DNA of 8,429 bases from assembly GCA_012512465.1 (NCBI GenBank), contig JAAZED010000201.1, positions 1 through 8,429 on the forward strand, given 5' to 3'. This document shows, piece by piece, positions 1-5,082 of this stretch. Position 1 is the first letter of the stretch; each line of letters opens with the position of its first letter. Made by a program: the position numbers and the translations under genes. The notes beneath the pieces are model-generated. The model made no database searches, was not told the DNA's origin, and was given only the letters and a program-made list of their open reading frames with translations. The stretch comes from Oxalobacter sp. (GTDB lineage: Bacteria > Pseudomonadota > Gammaproteobacteria > Burkholderiales > Burkholderiaceae_D).

Positions 1-597
1 GATGCTGCACTCAAGCCCGTAGTGGAAGCAGGGGAAAAACTGCTTGCACAGCAAAAGGAACTGGAGCCTTATTTCAAGAGCAAGGCATACAAGGAAGATG
101 ATCTGGCCAAAGGCAAGGCAGCATTTCCGGAAATGCTGGCAAATTATGATGTCATGATTGCGGCGATGGACAAGGTTGATGATCTGTTGACAGCGTATCA
201 GCGTGCAGCATCTGAAAAACGCCTGGCCGGCTTCAAGGATAAAGGTGACATGCTGCGTTACTACACCGAAGAGAGCATGCTTTATGCACAGGATATCCTG
301 AGCGTATTTGAAGATCCGGAGCAAACCATCAAGTCTGCGGAAAGCTATACCAAGGCAGATGAAATTCTGCCCAAGCTCGAAGCTTCACTTGAAGCGCATC
401 GTAAGGTGATTGAAGAAGAAAAAGGCAAAGGCACCAGCGTCGGTTCATACGAAAGCGTCAACAGCAATCTGACCAGCCTGCTTGGCAGCTATCGTGATCT
501 GCGCCAGAAAAAATCAGGCAATGCCTATAACAGCATGACAAAGCGCTATAACGATGCGGTTGACAGTTATAACAGAGCGGCACGCTTCAGCCGTTGA
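1..597 (+). CDS. DUF3829 (YiiG-like) family protein, 5' end outside the window
   Basis: The frame is open from the first base, so this is the C-terminal ~198 residues of a longer protein; the GTG at 22 is an internal valine codon, not a start. The product is almost entirely helical, rich in Lys, Glu, Ala and Tyr, with no membrane segment in the visible part. The tail, with closely spaced Tyr-Asn pairs (YNSM, RYND, SYNRA), resembles the end of the DUF3829 family, whose best-known member is E. coli YiiG. Family members are usually secreted lipoproteins of unknown function; the signal sequence would lie upstream of the window and cannot be checked. The stop at 595-597 is followed by a strong terminator, so this is the last gene of its unit. 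Family assignment is fairly confident; no molecular function is known. Confidence 0.75.
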   Translation, partial: DAALKPVVEAGEKLLAQQKELEPYFKSKAYKEDDLAKGKAAFPEMLANYDVMIAAMDKVDDLLTAYQRAASEKRLAGFKDKGDMLRYYTEESMLYAQDILSVFEDPEQTIKSAESYTKADEILPKLEASLEAHRKVIEEEKGKGTSVGSYESVNSNLTSLLGSYRDLRQKKSGNAYNSMTKRYNDAVDSYNRAARFSR

Positions 598-614
598 TTC
601 ATCGTGGTTTATTG

Positions 615-643
615 AAAGGGAGCGTAAAATGCTCCCTTTTTTC
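615..643 (+). terminator. Rho-independent terminator of the DUF3829 gene
   Basis: A perfect 9-bp stem, AAAGGGAGC pairing with GCTCCCTTT, around a 7-nt loop, with the T run continuing to 642. It starts 18 bp after the stop codon. On the minus strand only three T follow the stem, so it would serve the converging small gene less efficiently. Confidence 0.9.
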
Positions 644-647
644 ATGT

Positions 648-869
648 TCATTTTCTTTGTTTATTGTATTCCCGGCGTCTGATTTCCTTACGTATCAGAT
701 ATTCGATGCGTCTGATTTCAATAAACACCTCCCTGGACAGCTGTAATTCAAAATGATGGTTATTATCATCCGGATGTTTCGGCATGGCAGCCAGTATTTT
801 TTCCGCTGCCATGAGTTCGTTGCGAGCGTTATTGAAATGCGCCAGGATTCTCAGGTGGTAGAGCTGCAT
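648..869 (-). CDS. Small charged protein, 73 residues, probable target of the S24 repressor
   Basis: I do not recognise a family. The predicted product begins MQLYHLRILAHFNNARNEL and ends in a strongly basic, Arg-rich helix (IRRIEYLIRKEIRRREYNKQRK). It looks like two amphipathic helices joined by a polar His/Asn/Asp-rich linker, with no signal peptide or membrane segment. The start at 869 is chosen because the frame extends in-frame to 986 only by reading through two operator-like palindromes and a candidate promoter, while a purine-rich GAGAAAG lies about 8 nt before the 869 ATG. Two copies of the operator dyad stand directly upstream (903-917, 939-953). The S24 repressor gene lies upstream on the same strand, so the two probably form one regulatory circuit. 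A tight repressor over a tiny basic protein suggests a damage- or stress-induced effector, but that is inference. The gene could also be spurious; codon composition was not tested. Confidence 0.55.
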   Translation of the reverse strand: MQLYHLRILAHFNNARNELMAAEKILAAMPKHPDDNNHHFELQLSREVFIEIRRIEYLIRKEIRRREYNKQRK

Positions 870-902
870 GGGCAAAACTTTCTCAAAAGAGAAACAAAAA
901 TA

Positions 903-917
903 ATGCGTAATACGCAT
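903..917. promoter_or_regulatory. Operator O1, perfect palindrome
   Basis: ATGCGTAATACGCAT is a perfect 7+1+7 dyad. It lies 34 bp before the proposed start of the 73-residue protein and touches a candidate -10 box. The same motif occurs near O2 and upstream of the S24 repressor, which makes that repressor the natural candidate ligand. On the minus strand the dyad is followed by a T-rich stretch (TTATTTTTG), so a weak terminator or attenuator role is an alternative reading. Confidence 0.7.
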
Positions 918-921
918 CATA
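916..921 (-). promoter_or_regulatory. Candidate -10 box of the 73-residue protein gene
   Basis: Reading on the minus strand, TATGAT sits between the two operators O1 and O2. No good -35 hexamer is present at 17 bp; TTACGC within O2 is about 19 bp away. If it is the real -10 box, O1 overlaps its downstream edge and O2 covers the -35 region, the expected layout for a repressed promoter. Confidence 0.35.
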
Positions 922-938
922 CAGGATAAAAAGGGAAT

Positions 939-953
939 ATGCGTAATGCGCAT
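939..953. promoter_or_regulatory. Operator O2, palindrome with one mismatch
   Basis: ATGCGTAATGCGCAT differs from O1 at one base in one half-site. Its centre is 36 bp from the centre of O1, a little over three helical turns, which would allow cooperative binding of two dimers on roughly the same face of the DNA. Confidence 0.65.
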
Positions 954-1013
954 GAATGGTATGATGCACAGCAGGGACGTCAGCAAGGCATCTTTAAAGC
1001 AGGTGTAAGCGGA

Positions 1014-1661
1014 TCAGGTTTTCCGGTAGCGGCGATGTTCCAGCATGGTACCTATGATCGTGATAGAGGTGATATCAGAACGCAGGGAAGGGTAATCTTC
1101 ATTCAAGGGCATCAGTTGAAAAACCATATCCCCTGACGCACTGCTTCCACGAGGCCGGTATTTTCTGAACAGGGTTTCGTGGTTGACTTTTGCGAGAATA
1201 AAATCGCCCGGTTTGGGTTCCTGGCTGGGGTCAATAATGACATGATCATTCTCATGAAAATCAGGCAGCATGGAACTATCGCCAATTTCCAGTGCAAAAG
1301 CATTTTCCGGCATATCTGCTGCTGCGGGTATCCAGCGTGACGGATCGGATGACGCATAGGCGCTTAATTCCTGGCGTATGGTGTGCAGCTTGTTTATGTT
1401 TTGCAGCGTTTCCGTCTGGGCATAGGTAACAAGCGGGATTTGCTGTCCTGAGGCGACACCTGTTGCAGTGTTGCTGAAAAAATCGACAATACTGCAATCC
1501 AGCGCGTTGGCAATAGCGATTAATGTTTCTTCTCTGGGCCACTGTTTCCCGGTTTCGATACGGGACAGATTACCTTCGGATATGCCAGCCCTGAGCTCAA
1601 CATCGGATATGTTGAGTTTTCTGGATTTCCTGATTTCCCTGATTTTTCTTCCTATACCCAT
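1014..1661 (-). CDS. LexA/CI-like transcriptional repressor: XRE helix-turn-helix plus S24 peptidase domain
   Basis: A 215-residue regulator in the usual size range of phage-type C2/CI repressors. Residues ~4-62 form an XRE helix-turn-helix (ISDVELRAGISEGNLSRIE). Residues ~110-212 match the S24 self-cleavage/dimerisation domain: the SSMLP motif gives the candidate nucleophile Ser130, and the LFRKYRPRG segment gives the candidate general base Lys167. The 37-residue Ser-Lys distance equals that of LexA and UmuD. The linker has no Ala-Gly bond; Thr-Gly (67-68) and Ser-Gly (71-72) are the nearest candidates. I prefer the start at 1661: the frame opens to 1742, but that start falls inside operator O3 and adds a Cys/Phe/Arg-rich N-terminus atypical of the family. 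The 1661 ATG has only a weak ribosome binding site. No divergent cro-like gene or phage gene is adjacent, so this looks like a stand-alone repressor or prophage relic. It is probably autoregulated and represses the 73-residue gene; activation by RecA after DNA damage is inferred from the family. Confidence 0.87.
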   Translation of the reverse strand: MGIGRKIREIRKSRKLNISDVELRAGISEGNLSRIETGKQWPREETLIAIANALDCSIVDFFSNTATGVASGQQIPLVTYAQTETLQNINKLHTIRQELSAYASSDPSRWIPAAADMPENAFALEIGDSSMLPDFHENDHVIIDPSQEPKPGDFILAKVNHETLFRKYRPRGSSASGDMVFQLMPLNEDYPSLRSDITSITIIGTMLEHRRYRKT

Positions 1662-1681
1662 ACAGCCATTCTGGTAATAAA

Positions 1682-1696
1682 ATGCGTATCGCGCAA
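1682..1696. promoter_or_regulatory. Possible degenerate operator O4
   Basis: One half-site, ATGCGTA, is identical to the operator consensus; the other (CGCGCAA) keeps only the CGCA core. It lies 21-35 bp before the proposed repressor start and 44 bp centre-to-centre from O3. It may be a weak secondary site for autoregulation, or chance. Confidence 0.35.
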
Positions 1697-1711
1697 AGCG
1701 TGAAAAGCATT

Positions 1712-1754
1712 TTCCCGCTCTAAATATGCGTAATACGCACATTTAGAGCGGGAA
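1712..1754. promoter_or_regulatory. 43-bp near-perfect palindrome with operator O3 at its centre
   Basis: The two 21-bp arms around the central A1733 are reverse complements except at one pair (A1726 against C1740). The inner 15 bp (1726-1740, ATGCGTAATACGCAC) are the operator motif with one mismatch to O1. The outer arms TTCCCGCTCTAAAT and ATTTAGAGCGGGAA extend the symmetry and are absent from O1 and O2. It lies 51-93 bp before the repressor start. It most likely serves repressor autoregulation; if transcribed it would form a very stable hairpin in the leader. No T run follows the arms, so it is not a typical terminator. Confidence 0.75.
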
Positions 1755-1771
1755 GAAAGAAAAAAGTGCCA

Positions 1772-1784
1772 TCTGCAATGCAGA
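1772..1784. repeat. Short palindrome TCTGCAATGCAGA
   Basis: A perfect 6+1+6 dyad in the non-coding stretch between the repressor leader and the next terminator. It is unrelated in sequence to O1-O3. It could bind another regulator or be incidental. Confidence 0.3.
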
Positions 1785-1828
1785 AAAGCGGAAAAACGTA
1801 TTAGGGCGTAAAGAAAAGAGGAAGAGGG

Positions 1829-1863
1829 AAAAGAAAAACAGCCGGTGTATTGACCGGCTGTTT
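1829..1863 (-). terminator. Rho-independent terminator of the Asn-Pro-repeat membrane protein gene
   Basis: On the minus strand a perfect 11-bp stem, AAACAGCCGGT with ACCGGCTGTTT around a 6-nt loop, is followed by TTTTTCTTTT. It begins 5 bp after the stop codon. The T-rich tail belongs to a plus-strand purine-only run (1810-1838). Confidence 0.9.
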
Positions 1864-1867
1864 GGAG

Positions 1868-2146
1868 TTACATCCAGCCCATGGCTTCAGAAAGTTTGTA
1901 CAAACCGTACATGACGCCGGTACCAACGACCATGACAATCAGGCAGAATTTCATGAAAAACATACGGGAACCTTCCGGTATGGTAGCCGAACAACCGCAG
2001 GAAAAATCCCGGTTGGGATCATAAACATCACCGCCCTCAATCAGAGGGGATTGTATCGGGTTGTCACTCACGCTAGGATTGGCGTTCACAATCGGCTTGG
2101 GATTAACGATTGGGTTGGCATTAACGATAGGGTTGGTGGCAGACAT
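1868..2146 (-). CDS. Small single-pass membrane protein with Asn-Pro hexapeptide repeats
   Basis: A 92-residue protein of no family I recognise. Residues ~5-31 are a degenerate hexapeptide repeat (NPIVNA, NPIVNP, KPIVNA, NPSVSD, NPI) that would be extended and proline-rich. Residues ~32-60 form an acidic linker with a CGC motif (Cys50, Cys52). Residues ~63-84 are one hydrophobic helix containing Gly, Cys and Met, ending in a short tail at Trp91-Met92. There is no N-terminal signal, so a cytoplasmic N-terminus anchored by a C-terminal helix is plausible; Arg61 and Lys66 before the helix favour N-in. The start at 2146 is chosen because AAAGGAG lies 6 nt before it; the ATG at 2152 directly abuts that site and the ATG at 2203 has no comparable support. 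It has its own terminator and a good candidate promoter. The helix could mediate membrane oligomerisation, but no function can be assigned. Confidence 0.75.
   Translation of the reverse strand: MSATNPIVNANPIVNPKPIVNANPSVSDNPIQSPLIEGGDVYDPNRDFSCGCSATIPEGSRMFFMKFCLIVMVVGTGVMYGLYKLSEAMGWM
2058..2135 (-). repeat. Degenerate 18-bp tandem repeat inside the membrane protein gene
   Basis: About four 18-bp units (starting near 2058, 2076, 2094 and 2112) plus a partial fifth, each beginning with GGNTTG on the plus strand. They encode the Asn-Pro hexapeptide repeat. The two units at 2094-2129 are the most alike. The 18-bp period keeps the frame, so copy number could vary without breaking the gene. Confidence 0.7.
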
Positions 2147-2212
2147 AGCCATCTCCTTTCGAAATACAAATAAGGTTATCTCGCTTATGCAGGCTTTGCC
2201 CACACCACTTAG

Positions 2213-2234
2213 TGCTGTTATTTTATGAACAGCA
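2213..2234 (-). promoter_or_regulatory. Stem-loop in the leader of the membrane protein gene
   Basis: TGCTGTT (2213-2219) pairs with AACAGCA (2228-2234) across an 8-nt loop. It lies between the candidate TATAAT promoter and the start codon, so it would be in the 5' leader. No T run follows. A regulatory role is possible but unproven. Confidence 0.35.
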
Positions 2235-2246
2235 GCTTATGCTTTG

Positions 2247-2252
2247 ATTATA
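2247..2252 (-). promoter_or_regulatory. Extended -10 promoter (TGATATAAT) for the membrane protein gene
   Basis: On the minus strand the sequence reads TGATATAAT, a consensus -10 hexamer with the TGn extension. The -35 region at 17 bp is poor, as is common with extended -10 promoters. Transcription would start near 2240, giving a leader of about 94 nt. Confidence 0.6.
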
Positions 2253-2309
2253 TCAGGAATTTATCCTGATGATTTTATTCCATTTTTCTTGAGGCTAACG
2301 GTTTTTCAG

Positions 2310-2327
2310 TTCAGGTGCCAACCTGAA
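2310..2327 (-). terminator. Stem-loop after the alcohol dehydrogenase gene, weak terminator candidate
   Basis: TTCAGGT (2310-2316) pairs with ACCTGAA (2321-2327) over a 4-nt loop, beginning 9 bp past the dehydrogenase stop codon. No T run follows on the minus strand, so it may only stabilise the transcript end or help a factor-dependent terminator. Confidence 0.3.
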
Positions 2328-2335
2328 GAAAAGGC

Positions 2336-3364
2336 TTATTTACTGAAGTCCAGTACGATACGTCCCTCGATTTCATTATTTTTCATGCGAGTGAAAACTT
2401 CATTAATATTTTCCAGTTTTTCCGTTGAAACCGTCGCATGTACTTTCCCTTCTTCCGCAAACTGGAGAGATTCACGCAAATCCAGGCGGGTACCGACAAT
2501 GGAACCGCGTACAGTGACGCCACCCAGCACCATGTCAAAGATCGGCAAAGGGAATTCTCCTGGTGGAAGGCCGGTTAAGGAAACGGTGCCTTTTCGCCGA
2601 ACCATGCCCAGGGCCTGCTCAAAAGCCTTGGGAGAAACCGCAGTGACAAGGGCGCCATGCGCCCCGCCGATTTCTTTTTGAAGAAAGGCTGCCGGATCTG
2701 TTGTGGCGGCATTGACGGTGACGCTGGCTCCCAGGCGCTTTGCCAGGTCCAGTTTTGAATCATCAATATCAACAGCGGCAACATTTAATCCCATTGCCCG
2801 GGCATATTGCACGGCCATGTGGCCAAGTCCGCCGATGCCGGAAATAACCACCCAGTTGCCAGGGCGGGTATCGGTCATTTTCAGCCCTTTGTATACGGTT
2901 ACGCCGGCACACAGAACCGGTGCGATTTCCACAAAGCCGAGATTTTTGGGTAACAGGCCGACATAATTGGCGTCAGCAACGACATATTCTGCAAAGCTGC
3001 CATTGACCGAATAACCGGTATTTTTCTGTTGCAGGCACAGGGTTTCCCACGAATCCAGGCAATAGTCACAATGCCCGCATGCGGAATAGAGCCAGGGAAT
3101 ACCGACCCGGTCACCTTCCTTGATGTGTTTGACATATGGGCCAACGCCGACAACATAGCCCACGCCTTCATGCCCCGGAATGAAGGGAGGGGCAGGTTTG
3201 ACCGGCCAGTCACCATCGACGGCATGCAGATCCGTGTGACAGACGCCGCAGGCTTCTACCTTGACCAGTATCTGGCCTTCCCCTGGTACGGGGACAGGCA
3301 CTTCTTCTATGCGCAGAGGCTTACCGAATTCATGTACGACAGCGGCTTTCATGGTCTTGTTCAT
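2336..3364 (-). CDS. adhP: Zinc-dependent NAD alcohol dehydrogenase, AdhP type
   Basis: A full-length medium-chain dehydrogenase (342 residues; family ~335-345) interconverting primary alcohols and aldehydes with NAD(H) in the cytosol. Catalytic zinc ligands are visible as Cys42 (GVCHTD), His65-Glu66 (PGHEGVG) and Cys152 ([10 protein letters not shown]). The structural zinc loop has Cys96, Cys99, Cys102 and Cys110. The Rossmann motif GIGGLG is at 176-181, and Asp199 (AAVDID) favours NAD over NADP. All expected residues are present, so the enzyme should be active. The start at 3364 is supported by AGGTGA five nt upstream; a second ATG at 3352 has no comparable site. It appears to be a single-gene unit, oriented away from the glutaredoxin gene. 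The symbol is by family resemblance; the substrate is not established, with ethanol/acetaldehyde being usual for close relatives. Confidence 0.93.
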   Translation of the reverse strand: MNKTMKAAVVHEFGKPLRIEEVPVPVPGEGQILVKVEACGVCHTDLHAVDGDWPVKPAPPFIPGHEGVGYVVGVGPYVKHIKEGDRVGIPWLYSACGHCDYCLDSWETLCLQQKNTGYSVNGSFAEYVVADANYVGLLPKNLGFVEIAPVLCAGVTVYKGLKMTDTRPGNWVVISGIGGLGHMAVQYARAMGLNVAAVDIDDSKLDLAKRLGASVTVNAATTDPAAFLQKEIGGAHGALVTAVSPKAFEQALGMVRRKGTVSLTGLPPGEFPLPIFDMVLGGVTVRGSIVGTRLDLRESLQFAEEGKVHATVSTEKLENINEVFTRMKNNEIEGRIVLDFSK

Positions 3365-3406
3365 AAGTCACCTGTTAAAAGCATTCAGAAAAAAGAGCGT
3401 TTTTCT

Positions 3407-3412
3407 ATTGTA
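3407..3412 (-). promoter_or_regulatory. Candidate -10 box of the alcohol dehydrogenase gene
   Basis: TACAAT on the minus strand, 42 bp before the start codon. No convincing -35 hexamer is seen at the expected distance. A short inverted repeat, AGAAAAA with TTTTTCT, lies between it and the ribosome binding site. Confidence 0.3.
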
Positions 3413-3420
3413 CCCTCATG

Positions 3421-3633
3421 ATTATCAGGATTTATGAAAGAGGGATGTTGATTTGATCGCTATGGCATTTCATTGATGACAAGAGGGACAGCCAGCTTCT
3501 GTATGGGGTATGGCGCCTGAAATTGCGAAAAATATTGATATGCCATAAGCAGTAGCCCAACGCTTTGCTTCATGCTGTTTCCGTATGAAAAACGACACTA
3601 TCGGTTCCCGCTTTTTCAGGAAAGGGAGGAAAT
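3421..3633. other. Intergenic region between the divergent dehydrogenase and glutaredoxin genes
   Basis: About 210 bp with no credible gene. It must hold the glutaredoxin promoter; TTGCGA (near 3524) with TAAGCA 17 bp downstream is the best spaced pair I can find, and it is poor. The ribosome binding site GGGAGG at 3624-3629 is strong. No large inverted repeat is visible. Confidence 0.5.
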
Positions 3634-3909
3634 ATGTCTCAGGAGATGGGTATGCTTTATTATGGTCAGGGATGTCCGCATTGCCAGATTGTGGAGGATT
3701 ATCTGTCAGGCAATGGGCTGGGAGACAATGTCAGTCTTCAGAAAAAAGAAGTCTTTCATAATCGGGAGAATCTCGAAGAGCTGAAAAGAAAAGCCAATTC
3801 GGCTGGCATTCCAGATGAATTTGTCGGTGTTCCTTTACTGTGTGAGGGAGATAACTGCCTCGTTGGTGAAGAGGAGATTATCAATTTTTTTGAGCAGCAC
3901 AAACATTGA
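3634..3909 (+). CDS. Glutaredoxin-like thioredoxin-fold protein
   Basis: A 91-residue cytosolic protein with the compact glutaredoxin fold (family ~80-100 residues). A short beta strand leads into the active-site motif Cys14-Pro-His-Cys17 (YYGQGCPHCQIVEDYL), here CPHC rather than the classic glutaredoxin CPYC. The cis-proline region is GVPLL (Pro67), followed by two more cysteines (Cys70, Cys75) and a GEEEI segment typical of the C-terminal helix. It probably reduces disulfides or glutathione mixed disulfides, but the exact reductant and partner cannot be told. The start at 3634 is set by GGGAGG four nt upstream; later Met codons at 5 and 7 have worse spacing. It is a single-gene unit, with repeat copy A and then a strong terminator downstream. 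The extra Cys70/Cys75 pair could be a second redox or metal site. Confidence 0.82.
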   Translation: MSQEMGMLYYGQGCPHCQIVEDYLSGNGLGDNVSLQKKEVFHNRENLEELKRKANSAGIPDEFVGVPLLCEGDNCLVGEEEIINFFEQHKH

Positions 3910-3930
3910 TTTGAAGCGGGAGCCATAGTA

Positions 3931-4107
3931 GGGTCAGGCCTCATTAAATTGCCTGCTGCAAAGCCATTGTGCCCCAAATGGCGGTGTTGCACCAAGAAAT
4001 AGGAGCTTGATGGTGGTCTACTACGCCTCTTTCCCCATTTCCCGCTCTTCCTGGCCCTTTGAGTCAAAACGGCTTTTCGCAAACGGAAAATTAATGAGTC
4101 CTGATCC
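3931..4107 (+). repeat. Inverted-repeat element copy A (177 bp, MITE-like)
   Basis: The left end GGGTCAGGCCTCATTAAATT (3931-3950) matches the reverse complement of the right end AATTAATGAGTCCTGATCC (4089-4107) with a few differences. A second copy at 4984-5082 has the same ends in the same orientation. Relative to that copy, A has two extra blocks: 3966-3985 (20 bp) and 3994-4051 (58 bp). An inner inverted repeat (GCAAAGCC near the left, GGCTTTTCGC near the right) means the copy could fold into a long hairpin. It starts 21 bp after the glutaredoxin stop and ends one base before the terminator. It contains no ORF or transposase. TA flanks both ends, but this is too short to claim a target duplication. 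Confidence 0.75.
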
Positions 4108-4108
4108 T

Positions 4109-4137
4109 AAAAACCCCCGCTTGTTGCGGGGGTTTTT
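4109..4137. terminator. Strong bidirectional terminator between glutaredoxin and lipoprotein genes
   Basis: A perfect 12-bp stem, AAAAACCCCCGC with GCGGGGGTTTTT, around a 5-nt loop. A and T runs on both sides make it work in either direction, as expected between convergent genes. It ends 19 bp before the lipoprotein stop codon. Confidence 0.93.
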
Positions 4138-4156
4138 ATTCGTGCCGAAATACGGT

Positions 4157-4969
4157 CTATCGGGGAAGTTTTACCTGTTTTCTTGGCTTGATGACCTGTG
4201 ATTCGACCACCATGTCAAGAACATAAGCGGAATCAGCGGAATCAGCAGGCGGGTTGATTATCTTGTATCGTTTGACCCGCAGGAGATTGCGAATGCCCGG
4301 CTGGAAGCTGTAACCTTCAATATCCTGATAAAAGGTCTGCCATTGCCCCGGTGTCCCCGTTTTCAGGCCATAACTGTCGTAATAAACCTGGCGAATCTGC
4401 AGACACTGTTTGTTCGGGATCAGCGGATGGGAACATGGCGTGGTTTGTGGCGCAACTTCAAGGAAGATGATTTCGCCTTCTGAACCATAACGTGTAGCAG
4501 GGGTTTGTACACCGGTCAATTTCAGGATGTCACCATCGGATGTGGTGATGGTCAGGATGGGTTGTTCAGCTGGTGTAATGCTGTAAGTATTGGCACCACG
4601 CAAGCGTTTGCTGACTTCATGATCCAGTGCGGTAATCCTGCTGTCAACACACATTTTTTGAGTGGAATGCATGGCGCCGAAAGTCATCTGGTTTTCATAA
4701 AGGGAGTAGGTTCCTCCCATATTGTTGCAGGTGTTGCTGATGTTGAATCGGCCATTGTTAAAGTCTACCTGTACAGGCTTGCTGGCCTGCACAAAAAGCG
4801 GAGTTATCAGCATTCCCTGGGCATTTCTTGCATCCTGCAACATCCACGAATGGCTGGTCAGGGTGACATTGTCCGATATGGCTGGCATTGTTGTTCGACC
4901 TTCGTCAGAGCTTGCGCAACCGATCAGAAAAGCAGGAAATATCAATGCGATCAGATAGCGTTTCATCAT
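4157..4969 (-). CDS. Outer-membrane-type lipoprotein with META (HslJ-like) and DUF4377 domains
   Basis: A 270-residue lipoprotein. Residues 1-17 are a signal peptide ending in the lipobox LIGC, so Cys18 would be lipidated; Ala-Ser-Ser follows, with no Asp at +2, which favours outer-membrane sorting. Residues ~38-150 fit the META domain (DUF306, as in E. coli HslJ), with the typical Cys81-Asn pair and a second Cys107 near STQKMC. Residues ~168-257 match DUF4377 (FLEVAPQTTPCSHP through GQWQTFYQDIEGYSFQPG), with Cys179 and Cys189. META proteins are linked to envelope stress and heat or novobiocin tolerance in E. coli; the role here is unknown. An AGGAG lies just upstream, 3 nt before the ATG at 4969 and 6 nt before the ATG at 4966, so the true start may be 4966. 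The ribosome binding site is only a few bases from repeat copy B, so that element would be in the mRNA leader if transcription starts upstream of it. Confidence 0.9.
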   Translation of the reverse strand: MMKRYLIALIFPAFLIGCASSDEGRTTMPAISDNVTLTSHSWMLQDARNAQGMLITPLFVQASKPVQVDFNNGRFNISNTCNNMGGTYSLYENQMTFGAMHSTQKMCVDSRITALDHEVSKRLRGANTYSITPAEQPILTITTSDGDILKLTGVQTPATRYGSEGEIIFLEVAPQTTPCSHPLIPNKQCLQIRQVYYDSYGLKTGTPGQWQTFYQDIEGYSFQPGIRNLLRVKRYKIINPPADSADSAYVLDMVVESQVIKPRKQVKLPR

Positions 4970-4983
4970 CTTCTCCTGTTGAA

Positions 4984-5082
4984 GGATCAGGGCTCATTAA
5001 ATTACCTGCTGCAAAGCCGTTGCACCTGGCCCTTTGAGCCAAAACGACTTTTCGCGGACGGAGAATTAATGAGTCCTGATCC
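4984..5082 (+). repeat. Inverted-repeat element copy B (99 bp, MITE-like)
   Basis: The ends are GGATCAGGGCTCATTAAATT (4984-5003) and AATTAATGAGTCCTGATCC (5064-5082); they form a near-perfect terminal inverted repeat of 8 + 8 bp with one mismatch and one extra A. An inner pair (AAAGCCGTT, and AACGACTTTT with one mismatch) allows the whole unit to fold into one long imperfect hairpin. It is the short form of copy A and lies in the same orientation. It sits 15 bp from the lipoprotein start. No obvious target-site duplication flanks it. Confidence 0.75.

Noticed and set aside
870..986. Longer version of the small protein starting at 986
   Set aside because: It would translate through both operators and the candidate -10 box; the extra residues repeat MRITH only because the palindromes are translated.
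1662..1742. N-terminal extension of the S24 repressor starting at 1742
   Set aside because: The start codon lies inside operator O3, and the added Cys/Phe/Arg-rich residues precede a normal XRE start. The 1661 start gives the usual domain layout.
648..1754. Prophage immunity region
   Set aside because: Only a repressor is present; there is no divergent cro-like gene, integrase, attachment site or structural gene. A prophage relic remains possible but is not supported.
2058..2135. Possible CRISPR-like or regulatory iteron array
   Set aside because: The 18-bp units are contiguous without spacers, keep the reading frame and encode a hexapeptide repeat; they are part of the gene.
3029..3421. 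130-codon plus-strand open frame antisense to the alcohol dehydrogenase
   Set aside because: A frame shadow of a strongly conserved gene; no ribosome binding site and no domain features.
3929..4109. TA target-site duplication flanking repeat copy A
   Set aside because: TA occurs on both sides of copy A but not of copy B, and two bases are too few to be meaningful.
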